DNA of 45,215 nt from an uncultured Bacteroidota bacterium (lineage in GTDB: Bacteria; Bacteroidota; Bacteroidia; Bacteroidales; VadinHA17), in the NCBI GenBank assembly GCA_937864815.1, contig CALMJY010000301.1, forward strand, positions 1-45,215, read 5' to 3'. The notes beneath the pieces are model-generated. The model was not told the DNA's origin. It saw nothing but the letters and a program-made list of their open reading frames with translations, and did not search any database. Of the stretch, positions 35,155 to 42,984 are shown one piece after another. The stretch's first letter is position 1. The number at the start of each line of letters is the position of its first letter. The position numbers and the translations under genes are program-made.

Positions 35155-36618
35155 TTATCCTGTAATTTTTGAAGGTAATCTTTTTACCAGAACAGGTTTT
35201 TCTTCATGTGTTTTCGGCATAAAAATGTCGTCAGGAGTTAGGCCGCATTCTTCTATCATCTGAAGGCAATATTCAAGCCGGCCAAGTTCACGTCCTGTAT
35301 TGTTTGTGCCAAAGGTAAATTTGATGCCTGCTGCTTTTGCCATTTTTATCATTTCAGCGCCAGGTGTTTTGTATCTGGCATTAATCTCGAGTGCAATATT
35401 ATTTTCAGCAAGGACCTTTACTACTCTTGCCATTCTTTCTTTAGTCCATAGTTGTTCGTATTCGGGCATAAGTGCATCGGGAAGCACAGTCGGATTTACG
35501 TAAATATCAACCGGTTCCTGTGAGAATATTGATTCAATTTTTCCGATGAGTTGTTCCATAAACTGCTGCTTGTCATCGATCCATACCTCATCCTTTATCC
35601 AGATCCTGTTACGTCTGCCCTTATTATCAGTAAAGGTCATTGCATCGGTAAAGACATAATCGAATTTAGCAATTGCTTCAGGGGAAAACAGGGTAATCCA
35701 TTCCCTGCCTTCTGCCTGCATTCCCCTGAAAACAGGCTGACCTTTAACGGTATCCATATATGCTGCAAGTGATTTGTCATCTGTAACAGGAAACTTCAGT
35801 CCGCAGTTGGGTGCCAGACCATAATTTATACCAAGTCTGAGTGAGTTCTGTTTAACCTCTTCGAGTGTCAGACCTCCTTTCAGATGAACATGATAATCAA
35901 CAACAGGAAAACCCTTATCCATAAGTTGTGCAAGTGTTGTTTCCCATTTTTCATCAGCAGGGAGCGGGGATTTTTCACCATCAGGCAGCCTTTTTACCCT
36001 GATAGATTTATAGTAGACAGTACTTTTTGGATCGTGTGCCTGCAGGGCAAAGGTACCTGATCCAAGCAATCTTCCTTTATGCTCTTCACTTCTCCAGGGT
36101 ATATCAGGTTGAACATAATCGACCACCTTATGGTCATTTACAAAAATTTCAACATGGTTTTCCTGTACTTTTATATGCAATGTAAACCAATCCCCGTCTT
36201 TAACCATCTGATAGTGGACATTCCGGACTGCATACAAACTTCCGGTTTTCTTCGTTTCCCGATAATTATCAGCACCAATATGTGTGTTGTTAACCTGAAC
36301 CTCATATCCGGTTGAAGGCCAGTCAGTTTCCTGCCAGGAGGTATGGAAATAAATGCCTGAATTAGCCAAGGGCAGAGTTTTGATTTCGGCAATTAGTTCA
36401 AAATTTTTGAAAGGCTTATCTGTATTATAAAAGAGGTGTCCTCTTTCACCTGAGCAGACTAATGCCCCTTCTTCAACGCGAAAACTTCCGGGATTTTCAG
36501 CAGCAGTCCAGCCAGCCAGATCTTTACCATTGAACAGGTCGGACCATTCATTACTTTTATTTGTACAGGATATAAATGATAAAATCATTATCAGGACAAG
36601 GAATTTTTTTATTTTCAT
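35155..36618 (-). CDS. Lipoprotein: DUF1080 (3-keto-disaccharide hydrolase-type) fused to a PHP-like hydrolase
   Basis: The 487-residue lipoprotein (LSFISC) has two domains. The first (about 24-215) is a DUF1080 LamG-like sandwich: WSDLFNGKDLAGWTA, NSGIYFHTSWQETDWPSTGY, ADNYRETKKTGSLY and GTFALQAHDPKSTVYYKSI. Some DUF1080 proteins cleave 3-keto glycosides. The second (about 225-480) starts PVVDYHVHLKGGLTLEE with an HxH motif, and has EINARYKTPGAEMIKMA, KFTFGTNN and GLTPDDIF, resembling PHP phosphoesterases. The ATG at 36618 gives the signal peptide; longer forms upstream lack one. It reads into the isomerase-like gene as a two-gene operon. Confidence 0.87.
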   Translation of the reverse strand: MKIKKFLVLIMILSFISCTNKSNEWSDLFNGKDLAGWTAAENPGSFRVEEGALVCSGERGHLFYNTDKPFKNFELIAEIKTLPLANSGIYFHTSWQETDWPSTGYEVQVNNTHIGADNYRETKKTGSLYAVRNVHYQMVKDGDWFTLHIKVQENHVEIFVNDHKVVDYVQPDIPWRSEEHKGRLLGSGTFALQAHDPKSTVYYKSIRVKRLPDGEKSPLPADEKWETTLAQLMDKGFPVVDYHVHLKGGLTLEEVKQNSLRLGINYGLAPNCGLKFPVTDDKSLAAYMDTVKGQPVFRGMQAEGREWITLFSPEAIAKFDYVFTDAMTFTDNKGRRNRIWIKDEVWIDDKQQFMEQLIGKIESIFSQEPVDIYVNPTVLPDALMPEYEQLWTKERMARVVKVLAENNIALEINARYKTPGAEMIKMAKAAGIKFTFGTNNTGRELGRLEYCLQMIEECGLTPDDIFMPKTHEEKPVLVKRLPSKITG

Positions 36619-36740
36619 AGAAGTAAAATTTCTGGTAATCAAAGCTAATTTATATTTTATTGTCAATCGCATTGTAAAGATAGAAGTGTTAAATTTAACT
36701 ATAAGTTTGATATTCCGGTTTTTGTGCAAAACTGATTGAA

Positions 36741-38321
36741 ATGAAAAAATTTGGTACCTGTTCGAATTTAATACTCAATTTAAAATTTTCCCTGTGTTTT
36801 CTCGTCTTATTTCCATATTTGTCTGGTCAGATAATCAATCAGAAACCAGAACTACACTTTACTATATCGATGGATGAACCATCAAATCGATTATTTAAAG
36901 TTGATCTGGATTGCAAGGAGTGGATCAGCGATACCATTGATTTCAAGATGCCACAATGGATGCCGGGTTATTATCAGATTATGAATTATTACCGGGAAGT
37001 TTCTGACTTTTCTGTGAAATCATCGGATGGCAAAATAATTTCATATTCCATGCCTGACAAAAATACCTGGAGGATCATAGTTCCATGGAAAAATGGTTTC
37101 AGGATCAGTTATAATGTAAAGGCAGAAAAGAAATTTGTGGCAAATAATTTTCTCGATACAACTCATGGCTATATAGTACCACCGGCAACTTTCTTATATA
37201 TTGATAATAACATCAATACTCCTGTTCGCCTTACTGTAAAACCATACAGCGGCTGGAGCAGAATTGCAACTGGCCTTGATGAGGTTAAAGGTAACCGGAA
37301 TGAGTTTACTGCTCCCGATTTTGACATTTTTTATGATTGTCCCCTGCTGATAGGGAACCTGGATGAATTGCCTTCATTTCAGATTCGTGGAGTGAATCAC
37401 AGATTTATTGCCTATAATCCCGGAGTGTTTGATCGTGAAAAGTTTATTTCAGCACTGAAAAAAACAATTGAAGCGGGAGTTAATCTTTTTGGAGAAATCC
37501 CTTACAGGCAGTATACGTTTATAGGAATCGGTCCCGGGTATGGAGGAATAGAACATCTTAACAATACCACCGTAAGTTTCAGCGGTAAAGGGCTGAATGA
37601 CCCGGATACTATGGAGAGAATGCTCAAATTCCTTGCACATGAGTATTATCATCATTATAATGTAAAACGGATTCGCCCATATGAACTCGGACCATTTGAC
37701 TATGACAGGGAAAACCATACAAATCTTTTGTGGGTGAGTGAGGGATTGTCGGTTTATTATGAATATCTTATGGTAAGGCGCGCTGGTCTGATAAATGATG
37801 ATGATCTGCTATCAAGCATTGCAGGTAATATAAACAACTATGAGAATGATCCGGGGCGGATCTATCAGTCTCTTATCGGATCAAGTTTTAATACCTGGAG
37901 TGACGGACCATTCGGTAACAAACCCGGAACCCAGGACAGGTCTATTTCTTACTATGAAAAGGGGCCGGTAATTGGATTGATTCTCGATCTGGCTATCAGG
38001 AAAGCTACAAATAACACAAATTCTCTTGATGATGTAATGAGGTTGTTATATTACGAGTACTATAAAACCCTTCAGCGCGGATTCACCGATGCAGAGTTTC
38101 AGGAGTCATGCGAAAAGATAGCAGGAGTATCTCTGGCAAAGGAATTCGAATATGTTTATACTACAAGAGTAATCGATTATAAAGTCTATTTGTCATATGC
38201 AGGGTTGAATATCTCCGAAGAAACCGAAAGTGGTACCGGGAAAAGAAAATTTTATATTTCAGTGATTGAGAATCCTGATGCTTTGCAGAAGGATATTTTA
38301 CACTCACTGACAAGTGATTAA
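36741..38321 (+). CDS. M61-family metallopeptidase, no recognisable PDZ domain
   Basis: The 526-residue exported protein matches glycyl aminopeptidase-type M61 enzymes. An N-terminal beta domain has MPQWMPGYYQIMNY, a GGIEHLN block (268-274) follows, and the zinc site is H300, E301, H304 (AHEYYHHYN) with E334 in WVSEGLSVYYEY. YEKGPVIGLILDLAIR is also typical. Most members are about 580-620 residues and end with a PDZ domain after the YLSYAGL block; here only about 45 residues follow and the frame ends at TAA, with no PDZ in the next codons. This may be a short natural form or a truncation. A TAAGTTTG promoter-like element lies at 36702-36709. Confidence 0.88.
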   Translation: MKKFGTCSNLILNLKFSLCFLVLFPYLSGQIINQKPELHFTISMDEPSNRLFKVDLDCKEWISDTIDFKMPQWMPGYYQIMNYYREVSDFSVKSSDGKIISYSMPDKNTWRIIVPWKNGFRISYNVKAEKKFVANNFLDTTHGYIVPPATFLYIDNNINTPVRLTVKPYSGWSRIATGLDEVKGNRNEFTAPDFDIFYDCPLLIGNLDELPSFQIRGVNHRFIAYNPGVFDREKFISALKKTIEAGVNLFGEIPYRQYTFIGIGPGYGGIEHLNNTTVSFSGKGLNDPDTMERMLKFLAHEYYHHYNVKRIRPYELGPFDYDRENHTNLLWVSEGLSVYYEYLMVRRAGLINDDDLLSSIAGNINNYENDPGRIYQSLIGSSFNTWSDGPFGNKPGTQDRSISYYEKGPVIGLILDLAIRKATNNTNSLDDVMRLLYYEYYKTLQRGFTDAEFQESCEKIAGVSLAKEFEYVYTTRVIDYKVYLSYAGLNISEETESGTGKRKFYISVIENPDALQKDILHSLTSD

Positions 38322-38357
38322 ATACCGGAATATTATGTAAAAGTCAGGATTTTTTTA

Positions 38358-38365
38358 TACTTTTG
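38358..38365 (+). promoter_or_regulatory. Candidate Bacteroidota -7 promoter element for the DUF4956 gene
   Basis: TACTTTTG matches TAnnTTTG and lies about 43 bp before the GTG/ATG starts of the DUF4956 gene. No clear TTTG -33 element is seen at the usual 19-21 bp distance, so confidence is limited. Confidence 0.35.
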
Positions 38366-38407
38366 AGATCATATGTTCTTTAAATCAGGAATTTAAATGT
38401 GACGAAT

Positions 38408-39013
38408 ATGGATGCAGTACCTTCAGGTTTTTTCAGTCTTAACAACCCTACCTTCATTGATATTATGTTAAGGTTTGTAATGAATCTTGTATTTATTACG
38501 ATCCTGATACGGTATATCTATTTTAGATATGCTAAACAGGAAGGCCTGCTTTTCACACTTTTCATAATGGGCATAATGGTGTTTTTCATTACAGCAATCC
38601 TGGGTAAGATTTATATGGAAATGAGCTTTGCTTTCGGTTTGTTTGCAATTTTTACAATCATGCGATTCAGGACAAGCAGTATAACTATCAAGGATATGGC
38701 TTATATTTTTGCAGTTGTCGGCATATCTATGATAAATTCCCTGAAAGTTCTGAAATTTCCAATGTTCGGGATCATTATCTTTAACATAATTATACTGCTA
38801 TCTGCTTATATTCTTGAAGAATATCACCTGAGGCATAACACAGATTCACATCTGATTACATTTGAAGACATTGAACTTCTGAAACCGGACAGGCAACAGA
38901 AACTTTTAAGGGAAATCTCAACCATAACAGGTAAAAATGTTTTCAGGGTAAAGATCCATAGAGTTGATTACAAGAGGGGAACTGCTGTGATAGAGGTGTT
39001 TTATAAAAGCTGA
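38408..39013 (+). CDS. DUF4956 membrane protein
   Basis: The 201-residue protein has four or so hydrophobic helices in its first 140 residues (VMNLVFITILIRYIYF, FTLFIMGIMVFFITAILG, FGLFAIFTIMRFRTSSITIK, FGIIIFNIIILLSAYI) and a cytoplasmic C-terminal domain. The block FAIFTIMRFRTSSITIKDMAY is characteristic of DUF4956. In many bacteria DUF4956 genes neighbour VTC-type polyphosphate polymerase genes; none is seen here. A GTG three codons upstream (38399) is an alternative start. It is followed after 71 bp by a secreted protein of unknown function. Confidence 0.85.
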   Translation: MDAVPSGFFSLNNPTFIDIMLRFVMNLVFITILIRYIYFRYAKQEGLLFTLFIMGIMVFFITAILGKIYMEMSFAFGLFAIFTIMRFRTSSITIKDMAYIFAVVGISMINSLKVLKFPMFGIIIFNIIILLSAYILEEYHLRHNTDSHLITFEDIELLKPDRQQKLLREISTITGKNVFRVKIHRVDYKRGTAVIEVFYKS

Positions 39014-39084
39014 ATGAAGGTCTCTGGCTCAGATTAATATTCCACAATTGTTTAAGTATATCTCCGGTCAGGAAAAATCTACCT

Positions 39085-39609
39085 ATGATAAGAGTTATCT
39101 TCTTAGTGATTTCGTTTTTGATGGCATTACCTGCAGGAGCTCAAAGCTGGACATTAAAAGATAGCGGAGTCGGGCTTATAGTTGCTGATACTAATGCCAG
39201 CAGACAGGTTAGAGTTATCCGTCGGAATACTGTATGGAATGTAAAAGAGCTGATAGAAAAAGGAGCACTTGAAGGCAAATACAATGGTAATCAACTGTTT
39301 GCAGCCTGGATACAGGGGCCGGAAACCAAAGAGTTTTTAAACAGCAAAAGAAAACCAGCCTGGATGTACAGGTACAGGATAGTATATCCTGACGGAATGA
39401 TATTTGATTCTAAACCGGAAGAATTCCTTAATACAGGATATTCCTACTTTGGAATTAAACCAGGAGATTACACTGAAGGTGTATGGAAGGTTGAGTGGTT
39501 TCTGGTAAACAGGGATAATTACCGGGAAAGTCAGGTCGCAACCACAATATTTGAAACATTCCGGGGGGATTCACAAAAGAAAAACAGTCATACAATAAAA
39601 AGCCAGTAA
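39085..39609 (+). CDS. Secreted protein of unknown function
   Basis: I do not recognise a named family. The 174-residue protein has a cleavable signal peptide (IFLVISFLMALPAGAQ) and a mainly beta-stranded body, with WTLKDSGVGLIVADTNASR, WMYRYRIVYPDGMIF, SYFGIKPGDYTEGVW and VEWFLVNRDNYRESQ. The pattern looks like an Ig-like sandwich. It ends with a basic, polar tail. The stop is 2 bp before the start of an isomerase pseudogene, and the gene is probably cotranscribed with DUF4956. Confidence 0.75.
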   Translation: MIRVIFLVISFLMALPAGAQSWTLKDSGVGLIVADTNASRQVRVIRRNTVWNVKELIEKGALEGKYNGNQLFAAWIQGPETKEFLNSKRKPAWMYRYRIVYPDGMIFDSKPEEFLNTGYSYFGIKPGDYTEGVWKVEWFLVNRDNYRESQVATTIFETFRGDSQKKNSHTIKSQ

Positions 39610-39611
39610 TT

Positions 39612-39981
39612 ATGAATTCTTCACCTCGTTTATTTATTCAAAATAAAGCTGCAGCGATGGAATTTGATATCATGGGATTTTCAACCCACCAGGGATTTGA
39701 ACGGGTCATTGACAGCATATCAAAATGTATTCCCGTTGCAGAAAAGTGTGGCGTGGTGCCCGGCCTGGAAAATCATTGGGGATTAGGTCGAACAGCAGAT
39801 GGCATGTTGCGGATTGTAGAGGTATAATCTTGATATTAATTACAAACATGTTCCAGAGATCTTCAGAAAGGTAAACTACCATGGCTATGTCTCAATTGAA
39901 TTTGAAGGAAACGAAGATCGAATGACTGCAGTTCCCAAAAGTCTTGAAATGATAAGGGATGCATTTACATGGGAAGAATAG
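39612..39981 (+). pseudogene. Sugar isomerase/epimerase pseudogene with internal deletions and a frameshift
   Basis: The first frame (71 codons, to 39827) contains MGFSTHQGF joined directly to ERVIDSISKCIPVAEKC and GLENHWGLGRTADG. In TIM-barrel sugar isomerase homologues, as I remember them, about 60 residues separate the first two. After the TAA the similarity continues one base out of frame: LDINYKHVPEIFRKVNYHGY, SIEFEGNEDRM and LEMIRDAFTW, ending at a TAG at 39979-39981. Roughly 30 more residues are missing at that junction. What remains is under half of a full-length gene. It is not related closely to the intact copy at 34238. Confidence 0.7.
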
Positions 39982-40015
39982 GTTCATTTTGAAAATATCA
40001 TATAAAGGATAAGTG

Positions 40016-41542
40016 ATGGAAGAAAGAAATCTCATTGGTTTTGACAATGAGAAATACCTGCAGGAACAGACAGCTGCTATTCTTCAAAGAGTTGGCAGGT
40101 TCCAACATAAGCTATATCTGGAATTCGGTGGTAAGATTCTGTACGATTATCATGCTTCCAGAGTACTTCCCGGATTTGATCCCAATGTCAAAATGAGGCT
40201 GCTCCAGATATTGAAGGACAAAATCGATGTGATTCTATGTATTCATGCAGGAGCAATAGAAAGAAAAAAAATAAGAGCTGATTTCGGGATTACTTATGAT
40301 GTGGATGCCCTTAAAACTATTGATGATTTCAGGGAATGGGGGATAGAGATTACAGCAGTTGTTATCACACGATATCAGAATCAGTCTCCTGCAAAAGCAT
40401 TCAAAAACAAGCTTGAACTAAGAGGAGTTAAAGTTTATCTTCATTATCCCACAGAGGGCTATCCTACAGATGTCGATATGATTGTAAGCGACTCAGGATA
40501 CGGGGCCAATGAATATATTAAGACAACCAAGCCGATTGTGATTGTAACAGGTCCGGGTCCGGGAAGCGGCAAGCTTGCTACCTGTCTGTGCAATCTATAT
40601 CATGAGTATAAAAAAGGGGTAAAGGCAGGATATGCAAAGTTTGAAACATTTCCGATCTGGGATCTCCCTCTTGATCATAAGGTAAATATAGCCTATGAAG
40701 CAGCAACAGTTGATCTGAGGGATGAAGTTCTTATTGACAGTCATCATCTAAGTGCCTATAATAAAAGTGTTGTAAATTATAATCGTGATATTGAAGCATT
40801 TAATCTGCTTAAAAGGATTATTGAAAAAATAACCGGGGGCGAATCAATGTACCTGTCGCCTACCGATATGGGTGTAAACCGTGCAAGTTCAGGTATTGTT
40901 GATGACAGGATAATATCAGATGCGGCACATCAGGAGATTATCAGAAGGTATTTCAGATGCGCCGTTGAATATGCAATGGGACTTGCAGATAAAGATACCC
41001 TGGAGCTTGCAGTCAGAATTATGGACAAAACGGGAGCCAAACCTGAAGACAGGAGAGTGGTCTTACCTGCGAGACAGGCAGCTGCTGATGCAGAAAAATC
41101 AGGGAAAGGTCATGACGGAATATTTTGCGGAGCGGCACTTAAACTTGGAGACAGTACAATCATTACGGGGAAGAATTCTCCTCTGATGCATGCCGCATCG
41201 AGCCTGATACTGAATGCTGCAAAACATCTTGCCGGTTTGCCGGACAGCATGTACCTGCTACCAGAAAGTATAATCAGTTCAGTTACATATCTCAAAAAGA
41301 ATATTCTGGATGGTAAAATGGTAAGTCTCGATGTTGATGAGACTCTTATTGTACTTGGCATTAGCGCATTGTCAAATCCTGCGGCAAAAATGGCTCTTGA
41401 AAATCTGAAAAATCTGCGTGATTGCGAGGTTCACCTGACACATATTCCTACTCCGGGTGATGAAGCCGGATTACGCAAACTTAAAGTAAATGTAACGTGT
41501 GATCCGGAGTATTCAAGCAAAAGCCTTTTTATGGGAGGATAG
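40016..41542 (+). CDS. DUF1846 family protein
   Basis: The 508-residue cytoplasmic protein matches DUF1846 along its length: IGFDNEKYLQEQTAAI, LYLEFGGKILYDYHASRVLP, a P-loop-like VTGPGPGSGKLATCL (179-186 core), PIWDLPLDHKVNIAYEAAT, and the C-terminal HLTHIPTPGDEAGLRKLKV. The P-loop suggests nucleotide binding. A structure of a homologue is known to me, but no reaction is established. It starts 34 bp after the pseudogene; GTG at 40013 is an alternative start. Confidence 0.92.
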   Translation: MEERNLIGFDNEKYLQEQTAAILQRVGRFQHKLYLEFGGKILYDYHASRVLPGFDPNVKMRLLQILKDKIDVILCIHAGAIERKKIRADFGITYDVDALKTIDDFREWGIEITAVVITRYQNQSPAKAFKNKLELRGVKVYLHYPTEGYPTDVDMIVSDSGYGANEYIKTTKPIVIVTGPGPGSGKLATCLCNLYHEYKKGVKAGYAKFETFPIWDLPLDHKVNIAYEAATVDLRDEVLIDSHHLSAYNKSVVNYNRDIEAFNLLKRIIEKITGGESMYLSPTDMGVNRASSGIVDDRIISDAAHQEIIRRYFRCAVEYAMGLADKDTLELAVRIMDKTGAKPEDRRVVLPARQAAADAEKSGKGHDGIFCGAALKLGDSTIITGKNSPLMHAASSLILNAAKHLAGLPDSMYLLPESIISSVTYLKKNILDGKMVSLDVDETLIVLGISALSNPAAKMALENLKNLRDCEVHLTHIPTPGDEAGLRKLKVNVTCDPEYSSKSLFMGG

Positions 41543-41709
41543 CAAATACTTTGATCATTTTTAGTTCTGCAAACAGGATGGAAAAAGCATCTTTATTTCT
41601 TAAAATGTCATCTGTCAGGCGGTTTTGGGAAACGGGTTGAGATCCTTTTTATTAACGGATACAAATGAGGGAATTGTTATGAATGAAACTAATACTAAAT
41701 ATTTGCAAA

Positions 41710-42285
41710 ATGAAGACAAAAGCTATTTCGGTTTTGTTAATTACACTTTTTGCAGGAAGTGGAATTCTTTATGGTCAGAATTCAGCCGGCAGTGTTACAG
41801 ATGTAATCCTGAATAGTTACTCTGTAAGGATGTTTTCATCAGAACAGGTATCGGATCAGGATCTCGAAATTATTTTAAAATGCGGGATTAAGGCACCAAG
41901 TTCAAGGAACAAGCAACCCTGGAAGTTTACAGTTGTAAAGGATACTGCCCTGATGAGAAAAGCTATAGGCAGTGTTAATTCCGGCAACGTGTTGATTTTT
42001 GTTTCGGGACCAGACCTGGAAGCGGAAAGAAGTATTGTGGATTTTGATTGTGGCCTCGCAACTGAGAATATGAATATTGCTGCACAAAGCCTGGGACTTG
42101 GTGCAAGAATATATGGAGGTCCTGTGAGAAATGTCAATTCAACAATGAAACAAAATCTTGAAATACCGGAAGGCTACAGAGTTGTAACAATACTTAGAGT
42201 TGGCCATATTGATAAAAGTGTTGATGCTGTTTCTGCAGCTTCATCCAGGAAGAGTTTTGAAGAGATTGTAAATATCAGAAAGTAG
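41710..42285 (+). CDS. Nitroreductase-family protein with signal peptide
   Basis: The 191-residue protein has a short signal peptide (VLLITLFAGSGILYGQ) followed by a nitroreductase fold: LNSYSVRMFSSEQVSDQDLE, KAPSSRNKQPWKFTVV, FDCGLATENMNIAAQSLGLG and the C-terminal PEGYRVVTILRVGH. The blocks correspond to the FMN-binding Arg and Ser-Arg-Asn region and the dimer-interface helix. Export is unusual for an FMN enzyme that normally binds cofactor in the cytoplasm. An upstream ATG at 41683 adds nine residues but weakens the signal peptide. The racemase-like gene begins 7 bp downstream, so they form an operon. Confidence 0.82.
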   Translation: MKTKAISVLLITLFAGSGILYGQNSAGSVTDVILNSYSVRMFSSEQVSDQDLEIILKCGIKAPSSRNKQPWKFTVVKDTALMRKAIGSVNSGNVLIFVSGPDLEAERSIVDFDCGLATENMNIAAQSLGLGARIYGGPVRNVNSTMKQNLEIPEGYRVVTILRVGHIDKSVDAVSAASSRKSFEEIVNIRK

Positions 42286-42292
42286 GAATTTG

Positions 42293-42982
42293 ATGGCAAA
42301 GCATATAGGCATTGTAGCCTGCAGTTATGAAGGAGCGGCCCTCTGTTACAGGACTATCTGTAATGAGGGATCGGAATATATGGGCGAGCATTCTCATCCC
42401 GAAGTGAGCCTGCACAATCATCCCCTGAGCGAATATATGAGATACATAGAGTCCGGCGATTGGGAAGGAGTTGCCAATATAATGTTATCGTCTGCTGAAA
42501 GGTTAAAAAAAGCAGGAGCGGATTTTCTTATCAGTCCGGATAATACTATACACCAGGCCTTCTCTTCAGTATTAAAAAGAACTCCTCTGCCATGGCTTCA
42601 TATTGGAGAAGAGGTTGCCAGTGAGGCTTCTTCAAATAAGTATAAAAAACTGCTTGTTCTGGGCACACGATTTCTTATGGAGGGGCCGGTCTATCCTGAA
42701 GTTCTGAACAGAAGCGGTATAGGATTTCATATTCCGTCACAGGAGCAGAGAATAAAAATTAACAGTATTATTTTCAGTGAACTTGTTTACGGAGTTATAA
42801 GGGAAGAATCAAAAATTTATTTTCTGGATGTTGTCGATGAATACAGGACTAAGGGATGTGATGCAGTAATACTTGGCTGTACTGAAATTCCTCTGATAGT
42901 TCTTCCTGATGAATCTTCCCTTCCGGTTCTTGATTCCACCAGGATACTTGCGAGGGCTGCATTGAAACATGCCATCGGCTGA
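42293..42982 (+). CDS. Aspartate/glutamate racemase-family protein with one catalytic Cys replaced by Asp
   Basis: The 229-residue protein has the two-lobed Asp/Glu racemase layout. The second catalytic motif is intact (AVILGCTEIPLIV, C196). At the first motif, where active racemases have PCNTxH, it reads SPDNTIHQAF, with Asp83 in place of Cys. Some family members (for example E. coli YgeA, with Thr) also lack one cysteine and show changed activity. The N-terminus MAKHIGIVACSYEGAALCYR is typical of the Asp-racemase group. The ATG at 42293 is preferred over the TTG just upstream. It ends 2 bp from the convergent oxidoreductase gene. Confidence 0.85.
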   Translation: MAKHIGIVACSYEGAALCYRTICNEGSEYMGEHSHPEVSLHNHPLSEYMRYIESGDWEGVANIMLSSAERLKKAGADFLISPDNTIHQAFSSVLKRTPLPWLHIGEEVASEASSNKYKKLLVLGTRFLMEGPVYPEVLNRSGIGFHIPSQEQRIKINSIIFSELVYGVIREESKIYFLDVVDEYRTKGCDAVILGCTEIPLIVLPDESSLPVLDSTRILARAALKHAIG

Positions 42983-42984
42983 GT

